The position numbers were made by a program, and so were the translations under genes. A DNA stretch of 52,872 bases from Paracoccus sp. (in: a-proteobacteria) (lineage in GTDB: Bacteria > Pseudomonadota > Alphaproteobacteria > Rhodobacterales > Rhodobacteraceae): positions 1 to 52,872 of the forward strand of contig JAUNTL010000009.1 in assembly GCA_030538705.1 (NCBI GenBank), given 5' to 3'. This document shows positions 42,167-51,301 of this stretch, in pieces; within the stretch, counting starts at the first letter, position 1; the number at the start of each line of letters is the position of its first letter. The notes below the pieces were generated by a model. The model did not search any database, was not told the origin of the DNA, and was given only the letters and a program-made list of their open reading frames with translations.

Positions 42167-43954
42167 GATCCGCGCCAGCGCCGCACCGAAACCCAGCATT
42201 CCGCCCTCGGCGGCAATGCGGGTCAGCGGGCCGCTGCGATGGGCGGTAATGGGGGTCTCGGTCTTCATCGCCTCGATCACGGCGATGGCCTGCCCCTCCC
42301 CGACCTCATCGCCATCGGCCGCCAGCCACCGGCTCAGCACCCCGGCCATCGGCGCCGCCACAACGGCGGGATCGTCGCCAGAGGCATCCGCCTGACCGGG
42401 TGTCGCTGCGGTGACATGTCCCGGCCCCGCCCCCGTCGCCGGCAGCGCCGCCAGCAGCCCCGCCGGCAGGCCCAGAACATGCCGGCGCCCGTCGATTTCC
42501 ACCGCCAGACGCAGGACCGGCCCGGATTCGGCCGGTTCGACACGCGGATGGGGGACAAGCGCACCCGCGGCCGCGCCCGGCAGATCATCCTCGATCCAGC
42601 GGGTATGGATGCGGAAATCACCGCCATCGGCATAAAAATCCGGGTGATCAAGCACCAGCCGCGCGAATGGCAGGACCGAGGCCACGCCCCCGATACGGAA
42701 TTCACGCAGCGCGCGCGCCGCCCGTGACAGGGCCTCGGCCCGGTTCGCACCGGTCACGATCAGCTTGGCCATCAGTGAATCGAACTGTGCCGGCACCACC
42801 GATCCCGCCGCCACCCCGCTGTCGATCCGCACCCCCGGACCCGATGGCGTGTCAAAGACCGTGACCGGGCCGGGCGTCGGCAAAAACCCCCGCGCCGGGT
42901 CTTCGGCATTGATGCGGAACTCGATCGCATGGCCGCGCGTCTCGGGCAGGCTCTCATCAGCGAGGCGCGCGCCCTGCGCAATACGGATCATCGCGCGCAC
43001 AAGGTCGATGCCTGTCGTCTCTTCGGTCACGGGATGTTCGACCTGAAGGCGGGTATTGACCTCAAGAAAGGACAGCCTGCCATCGCCGGACAGCAGATAT
43101 TCCACCGTCCCGGCCCCGATGTAACCGGCATGGGCACAGATCGCGCGGGCCGATGCGTGGATGCGGCCGCGCAGCTCATCCGAAATGAACGGGGCCGGCG
43201 CCTCTTCGACCAGCTTCTGGTTGCGGCGCTGAAGCGAGCAGTCGCGGGTGCCGATGACCTTGACCGTGCCATGCCCGTCGGCCAGCACCTGCGCCTCGAT
43301 ATGACGGGGCCGGTCGAGATAGCTTTCGACAAAACATTCGCCGCGCCCGAATGCGGCCTCGGCCTCGCGCGTGGCGGCGGCGAAAAGCTCGGCCACCTCA
43401 TCCAGACGCCGGGCAACCCTGAGACCGCGCCCGCCGCCGCCGAAAGCGGCCTTGATCGCGACCGGCAGACCATGACGGCGCGCGAAATCGACGGCCTCTT
43501 CGGCCGAGGCCAGCGGGCCGGGGCTGCCGGCGACCAGCGGCGCGCCGACAGCCTGCGCGATACGGCGCGCCTCGGTCTTGTCGCCAAGCGCCGCGATGAC
43601 TTCGGCCGGCGGCCCGATCCACATGAGGCCGGCCTCTGCGACCGCTTGCGCGAACTCTGCGCGCTCGGACAGAAAGCCATAGCCGGGATGAACCGCATCC
43701 GCCCCCGCCGCAAGCGCCAGATCAATGATCCGGGCGGCGTTCAGATATGTCGCGGCCGGGCTGTCACCGCCAAGCGCATAAGCCTCATCGGCCATCTCCA
43801 CGAAAGGCGCATCACGGTCACAATCGGCATAAACGGCAATGGCGGTCATCCCCTCGTCGCGGCAGGCGCGGATGATGCGCAGCGCGATCTCGCCGCGATT
43901 GGCGATCAGCAGGCGACGGAGCGGACGGAGCGGAGCGGCGGCAAAGATGTTCAT
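42161..43954 (-). CDS. Biotin carboxylase fused to biotin carboxyl carrier domain (acetyl/propionyl-CoA carboxylase alpha type)
   Basis: This is a 597-residue protein. A biotin carboxylase (about residues 14-460; ANRGEIALRIIRACRD, GGGGRGLRVAR, EVNTRLQVEHPVTE) is followed by a variable linker and a C-terminal biotinyl domain with EAMKTE (biotinyl Lys564; most carriers have EAMKM). It overlaps the PxpBC fusion by ATGA. There is no standard carboxyltransferase gene nearby. The PxpB/PxpC domains are homologous to the carboxyltransferase domains of urea carboxylase, so the two proteins may act together. It could alternatively be a carboxylase merely linked to 5-oxoprolinase genes. Confidence 0.88.
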   Translation of the reverse strand: MNIFAAAPLRPLRRLLIANRGEIALRIIRACRDEGMTAIAVYADCDRDAPFVEMADEAYALGGDSPAATYLNAARIIDLALAAGADAVHPGYGFLSERAEFAQAVAEAGLMWIGPPAEVIAALGDKTEARRIAQAVGAPLVAGSPGPLASAEEAVDFARRHGLPVAIKAAFGGGGRGLRVARRLDEVAELFAAATREAEAAFGRGECFVESYLDRPRHIEAQVLADGHGTVKVIGTRDCSLQRRNQKLVEEAPAPFISDELRGRIHASARAICAHAGYIGAGTVEYLLSGDGRLSFLEVNTRLQVEHPVTEETTGIDLVRAMIRIAQGARLADESLPETRGHAIEFRINAEDPARGFLPTPGPVTVFDTPSGPGVRIDSGVAAGSVVPAQFDSLMAKLIVTGANRAEALSRAARALREFRIGGVASVLPFARLVLDHPDFYADGGDFRIHTRWIEDDLPGAAAGALVPHPRVEPAESGPVLRLAVEIDGRRHVLGLPAGLLAALPATGAGPGHVTAATPGQADASGDDPAVVAAPMAGVLSRWLAADGDEVGEGQAIAVIEAMKTETPITAHRSGPLTRIAAEGGMLGFGAALARIG

Positions 43955-45588
43955 ACATTCTCCTGCGGGTGGATCGGCGCGAAAGGCGCGCTTGCGACAA
44001 AGCGGATGCGCGCCCCGGGCGGGATCTGCGCGGCCAGATCGCGCGCATCGGGATGCAGCACCGCGATCACGGGATAACCGCCGGTCAGCGGGTGATCGGC
44101 CAGAAACAGGACCGGCTGGCCGGAATGGGGGATCTGCACCGCCCCCGTCTCGACCCCCTCAGAGGCCAGTTCAGCGCCATCGGCACGCAACAGCGGCCGC
44201 GGCCCCTCAAGACGCATGCCAACACGTGAGATATCAGCCGTAACCATCCATTCCTGCGTCAGAAAATCCTCGACCTCCGCGGCGGAAAAACACCCGGTGC
44301 GGGGGCCGAGGGTGACCTTTAGCCGGACCAGATCGCCGGGCGCCGGCAACGCAGGCTCGGCCACCGGCACGCCAACCGCCCCCGCCCGGTGATGCGCCGG
44401 CAAAAGCACCGCGCCGGCCTCAAGCGGGGCCGGACCGATCGCCGCCAGCGTATCGCGCGAGGCCGAGCCAAGCACCCGCGCGACCTCGAACCCGCCCCGC
44501 AGCGCCAGATAGCTGCGCATCCCGGCGGCCGGGGCGGGGATTTCCAGCTCATCCCCGGCATCCATGGCAAAACCCGCGCCCACCGCCAGCTCGCGCCCGG
44601 CCAGACGCGCGCGGCCCGCCCCGCTCTGGGCGAGAACAAGCGGGCCGAGGGCGCGCAGACGCAGCGGACCAAGGGTGATTTCCAGCGCCGGCGCATCAGA
44701 GGGGTTGCCGACCGCCCGGTTCGCCCGCCACAACGCCCCGATATCCAGCGCGCCGCCCCCGGATATCCCCTGCCCGGTCTGACCGGGCCGGCCCTCATCC
44801 TGGATCAGGACCGCGAAAGCCGTGGAAAGGATCTGCAACCCGCCCGCGCCCTGCGGATCGCGTTGCGCGGGCGGGCAAGGTGACAGGGGCGCAGGCGTTC
44901 CCGCCGCAGCGGCCGCGTGATCGCCAGCCGGGCCGGGAACCGGCCCCGCCCGATAGACCTTGCCCCCGCGCGCGACAAAGCGGCAGCCCATCCCCGGACG
45001 CAAAAGCGCGGGCGGATCGCGCGACAGATCCCAAAGCGGGGCCTCGGTCCGGCCGATCAGTTGCCAGCCGCCCGGCGTCGCCTGCGGATAGATGCCGCAA
45101 AACCGCCCCGCAAGCGCGACCGAGCCGGGCGGTATCTGACGCCGCGGCACCGCGCGGCGCGGCAGATCAAAGCGCGGATCATCACAGATCATATAGGCAA
45201 AACCCGGGGAAAAGCCGCAAAAGGCGACCTGCCAGATCACCGCCTGATGGGCCGCGATCACCCCGGCCCGGTCCAGCCCGAGCCGGGCGGCCACCGCGTC
45301 CAGATCCTCGCCGTCATAGCTAAGCGGCAATTCAATCACCCCCCCTGCCGGTGCGGCGGGGGCCGCGCCGGGCGCCGGACGGCGCGCCATGATCCGGGCC
45401 GCGAGGCGGCCGTCCGCAGCAACCCCCGGCACGGTGCGGATCAGGATTGTGCGCGCCGCCGGGATGATCGCGCCGACCCCCGGCACCGGCCGGGCGACAA
45501 GCGCATCATAAAGCGCAAGCGTCTGATCAAGATCCCCGGCCTCGATGAGCAGCGCGTTGGGCGTGACGGGCAGAAAGCGCAGCTTCAT
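43951..45588 (-). CDS. pxpBC: Fused 5-oxoprolinase subunits B and C (PxpB-PxpC; KipI-KipA / AHS1-AHS2)
   Basis: This is a fusion of 545 residues. Residues about 1-220 are the KipI/PxpB (allophanate hydrolase subunit 1-like) domain with FSPGFAYM and YPQATPGGWQLIGRT. Residues about 245-545 are the KipA/PxpC domain with IQDEGRPGQTGQGISGGGALD. In E. coli and Bacillus these are separate proteins that, with PxpA, cleave 5-oxoproline to glutamate using ATP. The PxpA gene is 28 bases upstream. The same two domains form the carboxyltransferase part of urea carboxylase, and a biotin carboxylase/carrier gene follows here by overlap. Confidence 0.87.
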   Translation of the reverse strand: MKLRFLPVTPNALLIEAGDLDQTLALYDALVARPVPGVGAIIPAARTILIRTVPGVAADGRLAARIMARRPAPGAAPAAPAGGVIELPLSYDGEDLDAVAARLGLDRAGVIAAHQAVIWQVAFCGFSPGFAYMICDDPRFDLPRRAVPRRQIPPGSVALAGRFCGIYPQATPGGWQLIGRTEAPLWDLSRDPPALLRPGMGCRFVARGGKVYRAGPVPGPAGDHAAAAAGTPAPLSPCPPAQRDPQGAGGLQILSTAFAVLIQDEGRPGQTGQGISGGGALDIGALWRANRAVGNPSDAPALEITLGPLRLRALGPLVLAQSGAGRARLAGRELAVGAGFAMDAGDELEIPAPAAGMRSYLALRGGFEVARVLGSASRDTLAAIGPAPLEAGAVLLPAHHRAGAVGVPVAEPALPAPGDLVRLKVTLGPRTGCFSAAEVEDFLTQEWMVTADISRVGMRLEGPRPLLRADGAELASEGVETGAVQIPHSGQPVLFLADHPLTGGYPVIAVLHPDARDLAAQIPPGARIRFVASAPFAPIHPQENV

Positions 45589-45616
45589 CTCGGCCGCTCC
45601 GGCCGGACGCGCCCGC

Positions 45617-46450
45617 TCACAGTGCAGCCCCGGCCGGCGCGGTGATTGCGATCCCGGCCGCAGTCAGCGCGCCATGCAGATGCCGGGCAATCGCGACCGC
45701 AGCCGGGTTGTCGCCATGCACGCATATGCTGTCGGCCGCCAGATGCAGGGTGGACCCGTCGCTGGCCTCGATCTCGCCCGTGGTGACCAGCCGCACCATC
45801 CGCGCGGCGATGATCGCGGGATCATGCAGCACCGCACCGGCCGCGCCGCGTGGCATCAGGCTGCCGTCGGGGCAATAACCACGATCAGCAAACGCCTCGG
45901 CGATGACGGCCAGCCCCGCGTCGCGGGCCTGCGCCAGCAGGGGAGATCCGGCCAGCCCGACCAGCACCAGCCGCGCATCAACCGCGCGGATCGCCGCGAT
46001 CACAGCGCCGGCCTGACGCGCATCACGGGCGATGGTATTGTAAAGCGCGCCATGCGGCTTGACATGGCAAAGCCGCACCCCGGCCGCCGCGCATACACCC
46101 GAGATCGCGCCGATCTGGTAAATCACATCGGCGATCAGCGCCTCGGTCCCCGGCTCCATCGCGCGGCGGCCGAAACCGACAAGGTCGGGATAGGACACAT
46201 GCGCCCCGACCGCGACCCCGCGCGCGGCGGCCGCGCGCACCGTCGTCAACAGCGTCAGCGGATCGCCGGCATGAAAACCACAGGCAATATTCGCCGAGCT
46301 GACGATATCGAGCATGGCCGTATCATCCCCCATCCGCCAGGCGCCATAACCCTCGCCCAGATCACTGTTGAGGTCGATCCGCAAGTGGCCTTCCTGCTGC
46401 CGGGTGGTCATCCTGGCCATGGTGGCGCGATCGGGGGGAATGGCGGGCAC
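45617..46450 (-). CDS. pxpA: 5-oxoprolinase subunit A (PxpA, LamB/YcsF family)
   Basis: This is a 277-residue LamB/YcsF protein: [57 protein letters not shown], and SICVHGDNP near the C-terminus. The start is GTG 46450, decided by AAGGAG 8 bases upstream; a start at one of the later ATGs (MARM or MTTR) is possible. It is first in the group pxpA, pxpBC, biotin carboxylase. Confidence 0.9.
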   Translation of the reverse strand: MPAIPPDRATMARMTTRQQEGHLRIDLNSDLGEGYGAWRMGDDTAMLDIVSSANIACGFHAGDPLTLLTTVRAAAARGVAVGAHVSYPDLVGFGRRAMEPGTEALIADVIYQIGAISGVCAAAGVRLCHVKPHGALYNTIARDARQAGAVIAAIRAVDARLVLVGLAGSPLLAQARDAGLAVIAEAFADRGYCPDGSLMPRGAAGAVLHDPAIIAARMVRLVTTGEIEASDGSTLHLAADSICVHGDNPAAVAIARHLHGALTAAGIAITAPAGAAL

Positions 46451-46516
46451 GGGTCAAACTCCTTGCGGCCGTCAGGGCCGGCGGTCGCGCCATCTTGGAA
46501 AAGCCGCGCCGGGTTT

Positions 46517-48547
46517 TCAACCGCCTGTCGGTGCGGGCCTGTCAGACAGAGGCGTATTTTCATCTATACGCCCGGCGCCCTGCGCCGCCGCGATATTGGC
46601 ATCGCTCAGCAGCCGGCGGAATTTCTGCGCCTGACCCAGCACATGCTCGAACCGGGTGATACCCTTGGCCGCCAGGGCGGGCAGCATCCGCAGATAGGCC
46701 TGCGCCGTCGCCTCGGCGTCGCCCATGGCGGTATGGCGCAGCCCCTCGGGGATGGTGATCTCCAGCCGCTCGCAGATCGCATCCAGACTGTGGGTCGCGG
46801 CCTGCCCCCAGATCATCGCGGACAAAAGCACCGTATCCATGACGCGGTTGGGGAAATGCTGCCCGGTCTCGCCCTCGGCCGCACGCAACAGCCCCATGTC
46901 AAAGGGCGCATTATGCGCGATCAGCACGGCGCCCTCGCAAAAATGATGAAAACCGCGCAGGGCCGCGCTCATGTCAGGGGAACCGGCGACCATATCATCG
47001 GTAATCCCGTGTATCGCGGTCGATCCGGGCGGGATCACGCGGCCGGGATTGACCAGCGTCTCGAAACGCTCGCCCGTCAGGCGGCCGCCGGCGATGCGCA
47101 GCCCGGCGATCTGCACGATGCGGTCCGACAGCGAAAGCCCCGTGGTTTCGGTATCAAAGACCACGCAGGTCAGCGCCGCAAGCGGCCGCTGATCCGCGGC
47201 GCCGCGTCCGGCAAGGGCAAAGTCATAAGTGACCGAGGGCCGCGCCTCGCGCGCGATGGGCGAGACAGCCAGCGGCAGCACAAGCTGCTGGCCGCCGCCG
47301 GCATCGGTCTCGGGCCAGATGCCGGTGCCATGTGCGGCCAGAATATCGTCACCGCTGAGTTCGGGATGATCGGGATCGGGTGCGGCGTCCAGCCAGCGGT
47401 CCAGCAGATCAAGCGGCAGCGCCCGCCCCTGCCAGTGCAGATGGATCACCGCACCTGCCGGGGTCCGGGTGATCGTCGCGGTGGGGGCGCGGCCGGTCTC
47501 GGTCAGGTTCTGACCCAAAACAGCGACCAGCCCGCCGATCTGCCAGCCGTCGGCGGCCAGTGTCACCGGCGCGATCTCGCCCAGAGGCAGGCCCAGACCA
47601 CGCGCCAGCTCTTCGGCCGCGACGCGGCGCTGACGCGGGGCGGGCGGGGTCAGCACCCCCTCAAGCGCGCGCAATGCCGCACCCAGACCATGCGATTCCT
47701 CGCGGATCATCGCGCTGAGCGCTTCGGGCAGCGGGGTGTTCAGCTCTCCCAGCAGCGGGACAAGCGCTGCCGCATGGCGGCGCAGGGATTCGAGTGCGGC
47801 ACGCGGCGGCACCGGCTCGCGCCGGGCGGGGCGCAGGATCAGGATGGTGCCGCCCTCTTCATCCATCAGACGCCGCATCCGCCCGCTCAGCCTTGTGCCG
47901 TCGATCCCGATCAGCGCGACATCGGTGCCATCGGCGCCTGCGTCGATCCGTGCCGCCGCCGCCGTCAGCCCGCCCGGGCGCAAAAAGCGCGCCAGCTCGC
48001 GGTCAAGCCCCAAGCCCGGCAGCATCTGGGCGGCGGCGGCATTATAAAACAGCACATGCCCGCCCTGATCGGTCAGCACCGCGCCGGCCCCGATATCCGA
48101 GAGGATCTTTTCCAGCATGGATTTCTCGCGCGCCTGCGCCTCGGCATGGGCGCTCAGCGCGGCCTCCAGCTCGGCACTGGCGCGGGCGCGGGCCTCGGCG
48201 GCGGCGCGGGCGGCGGGCGCCAGATCGGCAAGGTAACGCCCCTCGTCAGGGCCGGGGGTGGCGCCGGTCAGTAATCCGCCGGCCAGCGTCTCGATCGGGC
48301 GCGCGACATTGGTGTCGAACAGATACCAGACCAGCGTCACCAGACCGGCAGCACCCATGATCACGATCAGCCCGGCCAGAATCAGCCCGTCCGCCGCAAA
48401 TAGCTGCGCGACATCACCGAGATCCGGCGCGCTCATCATCTTGCGATAGGCCACGAACAGCGCGGCCACCGCCACCGCCGCAACAGCACCCAGCAGCCCG
48501 GCAAAGATCAGCAGCACCCGCAGCCGCAGCGACAGCCGGGTCAGCAT
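46517..48547 (-). CDS. Membrane-anchored histidine-kinase-like protein with C-terminal DEDDh 3'-5' exonuclease domain
   Basis: This is a 676-residue protein. It has two membrane segments (about 8-32 and 50-75), an Ala-rich coiled region (100-150), and a PAS-like segment (LTDQGGHVLFYNAAAAQML). Next comes a degraded kinase-like region (about 250-440) whose LGQNLTETG and HGTGIWPETDAGGGQQLVLPL recall the N and G boxes of histidine kinases, but with no obvious phospho-His motif. The last 210 residues are a DnaQ-type exonuclease: Asp465 and Glu467 (FDTETTGL), Asp550 (HNAPFD), and HTAMGDAEAT. It is followed downstream by pxpA and lies next to a response regulator and an acetate-symporter cluster. 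Similar proteins occur next to actP/acs genes in proteobacteria, where the role of the nuclease domain is not established. Confidence 0.85.
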   Translation of the reverse strand: MLTRLSLRLRVLLIFAGLLGAVAAVAVAALFVAYRKMMSAPDLGDVAQLFAADGLILAGLIVIMGAAGLVTLVWYLFDTNVARPIETLAGGLLTGATPGPDEGRYLADLAPAARAAAEARARASAELEAALSAHAEAQAREKSMLEKILSDIGAGAVLTDQGGHVLFYNAAAAQMLPGLGLDRELARFLRPGGLTAAAARIDAGADGTDVALIGIDGTRLSGRMRRLMDEEGGTILILRPARREPVPPRAALESLRRHAAALVPLLGELNTPLPEALSAMIREESHGLGAALRALEGVLTPPAPRQRRVAAEELARGLGLPLGEIAPVTLAADGWQIGGLVAVLGQNLTETGRAPTATITRTPAGAVIHLHWQGRALPLDLLDRWLDAAPDPDHPELSGDDILAAHGTGIWPETDAGGGQQLVLPLAVSPIAREARPSVTYDFALAGRGAADQRPLAALTCVVFDTETTGLSLSDRIVQIAGLRIAGGRLTGERFETLVNPGRVIPPGSTAIHGITDDMVAGSPDMSAALRGFHHFCEGAVLIAHNAPFDMGLLRAAEGETGQHFPNRVMDTVLLSAMIWGQAATHSLDAICERLEITIPEGLRHTAMGDAEATAQAYLRMLPALAAKGITRFEHVLGQAQKFRRLLSDANIAAAQGAGRIDENTPLSDRPAPTGG

Positions 48548-48915
48548 CAGCCCTGCCCCAGCACGCGGGCCATCTCGGCGCGCAATTCGGCCATGTCAAA
48601 CGGCTTGGCGATGAACCCGTCCGCGCCAAGCGCCAGCCCCTTGCGCCGTTCCGCGACCGAGCCGCGCGCGGTCATCATCACGACGGGAATATCGGCCAGA
48701 CCGGGATCGGCCCGCATCTCCTGCACGATCTGATAGCCCGAGGCACCGGGCAGCATCACGTCAAGCAACACCAGATCGGGCCGCATCCGGTGCAGCGCGT
48801 CAAGGGCGCCGGCGCCGGTGTTCAGCCGCTGGTGATCATGGCCGTCGCGCGTCAGCAGATAATCCAGCGCGATGGCGATGTTGTCCTCGTCCTCGATCAC
48901 CATCACCCGCGCCAT
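48547..48915 (-). CDS. Single-domain response regulator (CheY-like)
   Basis: This is a receiver domain of 122 residues with no output domain. The acidic pocket (IEDED), phospho-acceptor Asp52 (LLDVMLPG), Thr82 and Lys104 (AKPFD) are all present. It shares one base with the start of the kinase-like exonuclease and sits one base after the membrane-protein stop. It probably receives phosphoryl groups from, or docks to, that protein. Confidence 0.92.
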   Translation of the reverse strand: MARVMVIEDEDNIAIALDYLLTRDGHDHQRLNTGAGALDALHRMRPDLVLLDVMLPGASGYQIVQEMRADPGLADIPVVMMTARGSVAERRKGLALGADGFIAKPFDMAELRAEMARVLGQG

Positions 48916-48916
48916 C

Positions 48917-49423
48917 TCATCCCCCCTTGCAGACCGCAGCCAGAATTGTATCGCCCGGCGGTGCCACCTGCCAGGCGCCGCCGTCCGGCGCGCGGATGCG
49001 CCCGGCCGTGCAATCGACCCCCTGCTCGATCGTGACGCTGCGCCGCCAGCGCTCGACCAGAACGACAGCCACGACCTGCTCGCCCTCGGGTCCGGGGCGG
49101 ATCGCCTGCGGGTCGATCACGGCCAGCCGCGAAACCGGCGCGACCAGATAGGTCCATGGACGCAGCGCCGAGCGGCCCTTGCCCTCGGCCAGGATGACGA
49201 CGCGTTCGGGCAACTGGCCGCGCACCCGCTCGGCCCAGGAATATTCATTCCATGTCGTAAAGCCGATGATCGCTGCCGCGATACCGGCCGGCAGAACCCA
49301 GCGAGGCAGCGGCCGGCCCATGCTGCGCATGGCATGCATCAGCGCATACAGCACCGCAGCCGCCCCGATGGCGACCGCGAAAGTGCCGAACAGATCGCCG
49401 CCGATCCCGCTGAGCTGGCTCAT
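48917..49423 (-). CDS. Hypothetical membrane protein of the acetate-symporter regulatory cluster
   Basis: I do not recognise a characterised family. It has 168 residues: two hydrophobic segments (about 10-30 and 43-60), then a soluble, Arg- and Val-rich domain of about 100 residues with two cysteines (VDCTAG and VCKGG), presumably periplasmic. It overlaps the DUF294 gene by ATGA and precedes the response regulator by one base, so it belongs to the same regulatory operon. No function can be assigned. Confidence 0.78.
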   Translation of the reverse strand: MSQLSGIGGDLFGTFAVAIGAAAVLYALMHAMRSMGRPLPRWVLPAGIAAAIIGFTTWNEYSWAERVRGQLPERVVILAEGKGRSALRPWTYLVAPVSRLAVIDPQAIRPGPEGEQVVAVVLVERWRRSVTIEQGVDCTAGRIRAPDGGAWQVAPPGDTILAAVCKGG

Positions 49424-51234
49424 GACAGCACCCCCTTGCCCTGACCGGCCGCCGATTGCATCGTGCGCACGACGACAAAGGCATCGCGCAGATGGCTGCG
49501 CTCGAAATCCGGCAGGTCCGAAGGCGCGAGGAAATTATCCGGCCGCCGGCCCGCGCGGATCTGGCGGGCCTGATTTTCCAGCCGCAGCGTCTGGATCAGG
49601 TCATAGGCGGCGATCAGATCACGCGCACCGCTGCCCGAGATGACGCCCGCCTCCTCGGCGGCCTCGAGCCGGGGGCGCGTGCCGACCGCAGCCAGCCGGC
49701 CACGCAGCGCATAGACCCGCGCCAGATCGGCCACCGGCACGACCCCGTTCATCTTCATGTCGATCCGGTTGCGATGCTCGCCCGAGCGGATCGTCGCAAA
49801 GCCGCGCAGCAACCCCAGCGGCGGCTGATGCTTTAACGAGTTGGCAATCATATGCGCGGTAAAGATCGAGTTTCTGGACGCCATCTCCAGCGTCTCGGAA
49901 CGCAGACCCGACAGCAGCGTGGCGTCACCGCCGATGGCACGCAGATCAAACATGACCGAGGCCAGCATCTGCGCCTCGGGCGAAGGTTTTTCGATCCAGC
50001 CACGGAAATAATCGCGCCAGACCCGGCGCGGCTGGCGCCAGCGCGGGTTGGTCGCCATCATGTCGCCCGGACAATAGACATAACCCGTCGCGTTCAGGCC
50101 ATCGCTGACAAAGCGGGCAAAGCGCGCGAAATAAGGATCATCGGCCGGCGTCTCATCGGAGAGGATCAGGATATTGTCCTGATCCGAAGTTCCGGTCTGA
50201 TCCTGCCGCCCCTGACTGCCGCAGGCCGCCCAGAGCCAGGGCGCAGGCGCCGGGCCGAGTGTCTCTTCGGCCAGAACCAGCAGGCGGCGGGTGACGGTAT
50301 CGGCAATATCGGTGATCAGCCGGGTCACGACCTCATGACGGTGATTGGCCGCCATCAGGTTGACCAGCAGATCAGGGATGCGCGCGGTGATCACCGCCAT
50401 CTCGGCCGCTGTCGCCGCAGCCTGAATGTCGCGCACCAGAAGCGGCGCCGAAACCGCCTGTATCCGCGTCAGATCGGTCTGGGTAATCATCCCGGCAAAA
50501 CGGCCGCCATCCACCACCGGCAGATGGCCGACACCGCGCTCCAGCATGACGTTCAGCACATCCGAGCCAAGCGCGTCAGGCGGCAGCGCCACCGGATCAG
50601 TGGTCATGATCACGCTGACCGGGGCGGCCGGGTCGCGGCCCTCGGCGACGACGCGGTTCGAGATGTCGCGCACGGTGACAATCCCCAGCAGCTTGCCGGC
50701 CCCGTCCGTCACCCCCAGCGACGAGATCCCGGCATCGCGCATCATCCGCGCGGCCTCGGCAATGGTGGTTCCGGGACCGGTCGCCATCGGATCACGGCCA
50801 AGAAGATCGGCGACCTTCAGCGTCGCGATATCGGCGTTTGCGCGGCCGGGCTGGGCGCGTCCGCGCCGGAAAAAGCGGGCAAATGCCGGGCTTTCGTCCA
50901 GGAGCCTGCGGAACTCTTCTGCGGGCAGCAACAGCACCCTGCCCGCCCCGGTCACGGTCGCGGTTGTCGCCGCGCGCCCGTCACCCAAAAGCCCGCGCTC
51001 GCCAAATGAATTGCCGCGCCCGAGAACCGAGACCGGGGCGCCATTGGCATCCGAGATCGTGACCTCGGCCGAAAAATTCAGATAAAGCCCCGGCAGCAGC
51101 GCGCCGCGCTCATAGATCCGCTCTCCCTCGGCCCGGTCGCTGGGCTGAAACTGCGCGGCCACCTGAGTCAGTTCGGCCGGCGCCAGCGCGTCATAAGGGT
51201 GAAGGGTCGCCAGAAATGGCGCGATCGCGTCCAT
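49420..51234 (-). CDS. cNMP-binding / CBS-domain / DUF294 nucleotidyltransferase protein
   Basis: This is a 604-residue signalling protein. A cyclic-nucleotide-binding domain (about 1-130) is followed by paired CBS domains (about 150-280, LLGIVTVRDISNRVV and FAGMITQTDLTRIQ), and then the GlnD-like DUF294 nucleotidyltransferase with GSQGRQDQTGTSDQDN (about 340-356), carrying the GS and DxD metal-binding residues. A helical C-terminal domain ends the protein. The start at ATG 51234 fits the domain boundary, with GGAG nearby upstream. It is found by known association next to ActP-type symporters. It likely modifies or senses nucleotides to control acetate uptake; the target is unknown. Confidence 0.9.
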   Translation of the reverse strand: MDAIAPFLATLHPYDALAPAELTQVAAQFQPSDRAEGERIYERGALLPGLYLNFSAEVTISDANGAPVSVLGRGNSFGERGLLGDGRAATTATVTGAGRVLLLPAEEFRRLLDESPAFARFFRRGRAQPGRANADIATLKVADLLGRDPMATGPGTTIAEAARMMRDAGISSLGVTDGAGKLLGIVTVRDISNRVVAEGRDPAAPVSVIMTTDPVALPPDALGSDVLNVMLERGVGHLPVVDGGRFAGMITQTDLTRIQAVSAPLLVRDIQAAATAAEMAVITARIPDLLVNLMAANHRHEVVTRLITDIADTVTRRLLVLAEETLGPAPAPWLWAACGSQGRQDQTGTSDQDNILILSDETPADDPYFARFARFVSDGLNATGYVYCPGDMMATNPRWRQPRRVWRDYFRGWIEKPSPEAQMLASVMFDLRAIGGDATLLSGLRSETLEMASRNSIFTAHMIANSLKHQPPLGLLRGFATIRSGEHRNRIDMKMNGVVPVADLARVYALRGRLAAVGTRPRLEAAEEAGVISGSGARDLIAAYDLIQTLRLENQARQIRAGRRPDNFLAPSDLPDFERSHLRDAFVVVRTMQSAAGQGKGVLS

Positions 51235-51263
51235 GAATGCTCCGCTCGATGGGCAAAACGGGA

Positions 51264-51295
51264 TCGCGCCCCCGGACCGTAATCCGGGGGCGCGA
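51264..51295 (-). terminator. Strong hairpin between the symporter and DUF294 genes
   Basis: Perfect 13-base arms (TCGCGCCCCCGGA with TCCGGGGGCGCGA) surround a 6-base loop. On the minus strand GTTTTGCC follows five bases after the stem. It probably attenuates or ends the symporter transcript before the regulatory genes. Confidence 0.75.
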
Positions 51296-51301
51296 CAGGT
51301 T

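Noticed and set aside
45545-48274. Open frame of about 900 codons on the plus strand opposite pxpA and the exonuclease fusion
   Set aside because: Composition is basic and low in hydrophobic patterning with no motif. The minus-strand genes have clear catalytic residues.
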